From: an uncultured Oscillospiraceae bacterium
GTDB lineage: Bacteria; Bacillota; Clostridia; Oscillospirales; Oscillospiraceae
Direction of reading: 5' to 3'
Length of the DNA: 6,711 nucleotides
NCBI GenBank assembly: GCA_900758955.1
Contig: CAAETL010000095.1
Span: 1-6,711 of the forward strand
The notes under the pieces were generated by a model. It had not been told where the DNA came from. It did not search any database and saw only the letters and a program-made list of their open reading frames with translations. The position numbers and the translations under genes were made by a program. Below, piece after piece: positions 6,421 to 6,711 of the stretch (its first letter is position 1; each line of letters starts with the position of its first letter).

Positions 6421-6445
6421 TGTCAAATTTACTGGCAATTTGACA
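6421..6445. repeat. Perfect 9-bp inverted repeat, possible operator
   Basis: Arms TGTCAAATT and AATTTGACA flank the 7-nt centre TACTGGC. Each arm ends in a TTGACA hexamer pointing outward, but neither direction has a good -10 box at 16-18 bp. No T-run follows, so it is not a terminator. It lies about 105 bp upstream of the K+ operon -35 box. It could be bound by a dimeric regulator or be one end of a repeated intergenic element. Confidence 0.5.
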
Positions 6446-6518
6446 GCGGGAGATCCGCAGCGCAAACAACGGCGTAAGCGGCGACGTTGGTCAGCCAACT
6501 TAGCTGCTCCAGGCGTCG

Positions 6519-6542
6519 TGACGCGTCGTCAGTTTCTTTTTT
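6519..6542 (+). terminator. Possible rho-independent terminator on the plus strand
   Basis: A TGACG-CGT-CGTCA hairpin (6519-6531) is followed after one base by TTTCTTTTTT (6533-6542). The stem is short, but the T-tract is good. Other hairpins lie upstream on the same strand: GCGG/CCGC at 6446-6458 and GTTGG/CCAAC at 6486-6499. No known plus-strand gene precedes it, so what it would terminate is unclear. It could be a small RNA or the 29-codon frame ending at 6477. Confidence 0.4.
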
Positions 6543-6633
6543 AATCACGGCGTGTCGCTGAAAATGATGGGAATACTACCAAAGTATAACCTGTTGCTTT
6601 CCGCTTCAACATAGAACTTAGCCTTAAAATGTG

Positions 6634-6660
6634 GGTCCCAATGAAGGCGATTGGCGGACC
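6634..6660. repeat. Inverted repeat near the right edge
   Basis: On the plus strand GGTCC plus CAAT (6634-6642) pairs with ATTG plus GGACC (6650-6653 and 6656-6660), a 9-bp stem interrupted by a 2-nt bulge, with the loop GAAGGCG. No T-tract follows on either strand. Its role is unknown. Confidence 0.4.
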
Positions 6661-6684
6661 TGGAAACGCAAACCCAGAAAATTA

Positions 6685-6698
6685 AGAATATTCAAATC
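6685..6698. repeat. Direct repeat copy 2 (AGAATATTCAAATC)
   Basis: This is the partner of the copy at 6301-6314, with one mismatch. It again contains the palindrome GAATATTC. No promoter boxes are evident around this copy. Confidence 0.3.
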
Positions 6699-6711
6699 TT
6701 TTGGAGATCGG

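Larger units (their letters stand above)
6317..6711. other. Intergenic region upstream of the K+ operon promoter, no convincing gene
   Basis: About 395 bases look less GC-rich than the genes and carry no convincing CDS. On the plus strand a TTG at 6388 with GGAGG 5 nt upstream opens a 29-codon frame ending in TAA at 6475-6477. I do not recognise the peptide and see no good promoter for it. On the minus strand a frame enters from the right edge and stops at TAA 6624-6626 after 28 codons. It could be the tail of an upstream gene, but nothing supports that beyond openness. Several hairpins, listed separately, occupy 6421-6542 and 6634-6660. Confidence 0.5.

Noticed and set aside
6154..6477. Plus-strand frame of 107 codons antisense to the K+ operon leader and promoter
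   Set aside because: It has no ribosome binding site at its ATG and no recognisable domain, and it runs through hairpins and the minus-strand promoter. Only its last 29 codons have a plausible internal TTG start with GGAGG, which is too little to call a gene.
6624..6710. Minus-strand frame entering from the right edge, ending at TAA
   Set aside because: 28 codons without any recognised motif could be the tail of an upstream gene, but openness over this length occurs by chance.

Overview
The window looks like chromosomal DNA from a fairly GC-rich Firmicute, most likely a Clostridia member near the Oscillospiraceae (Flavonifractor/Pseudoflavonifractor type). This is inferred from the protein flavour (a KtrA-like RCK protein, a KtrB/TrkH pore, DprA followed by TopA), strong AGGAGG-type ribosome binding sites, and use of TTG and GTG starts. 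It is not a species identification. All five convincing genes lie on the minus strand, so transcription runs from high to low coordinates. I see no mobile element gene, tRNA, rRNA or CRISPR array.

In transcription order the layout is as follows. (1) 5961-6711 is a roughly 750-base stretch without a convincing gene. It holds a very good sigma-A promoter (TTGACT, 17 bp spacer, TATGAT; 6288-6316), a predicted 5' leader of about 320 nt with several hairpins, and further upstream a perfect 9-bp inverted repeat, a plus-strand terminator-like hairpin and another long hairpin. (2) ktrB/trkH (4593-5960, TTG start) encodes the K+-conducting membrane subunit. (3) ktrA/trkA (3926-4573) encodes its cytosolic RCK gating subunit. 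(4) A TrmH/SpoU-family RNA 2'-O-methyltransferase (3148-3915) begins 10 nt after ktrA. (5) dprA (1858-3075) encodes the DNA-processing/RecA-loading protein. (6) topA (1-1772, GTG start) encodes DNA topoisomerase I. It is cut off at the window edge just inside its first zinc-finger Cys pair.

The first three genes are separated by 19 and 10 nt and are almost certainly one operon, joining K+ uptake to an RNA-modifying enzyme. dprA (72-nt gap) and topA (85-nt gap) may be read through from the same transcript. topA may also have its own promoter overlapping the dprA stop codon.

The most interesting part is the long structured leader of the K+ uptake operon. In Bacillus, ktrAB (yuaA) is controlled by the c-di-AMP (ydaO/yuaA) riboswitch. 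This leader does not match the ydaO core as I remember it. It does offer mutually exclusive pairings near its 5' end and two stacked hairpins ending at the Shine-Dalgarno sequence. An undescribed cis-regulatory RNA is possible but unproven. The genes themselves are ordinary housekeeping genes.
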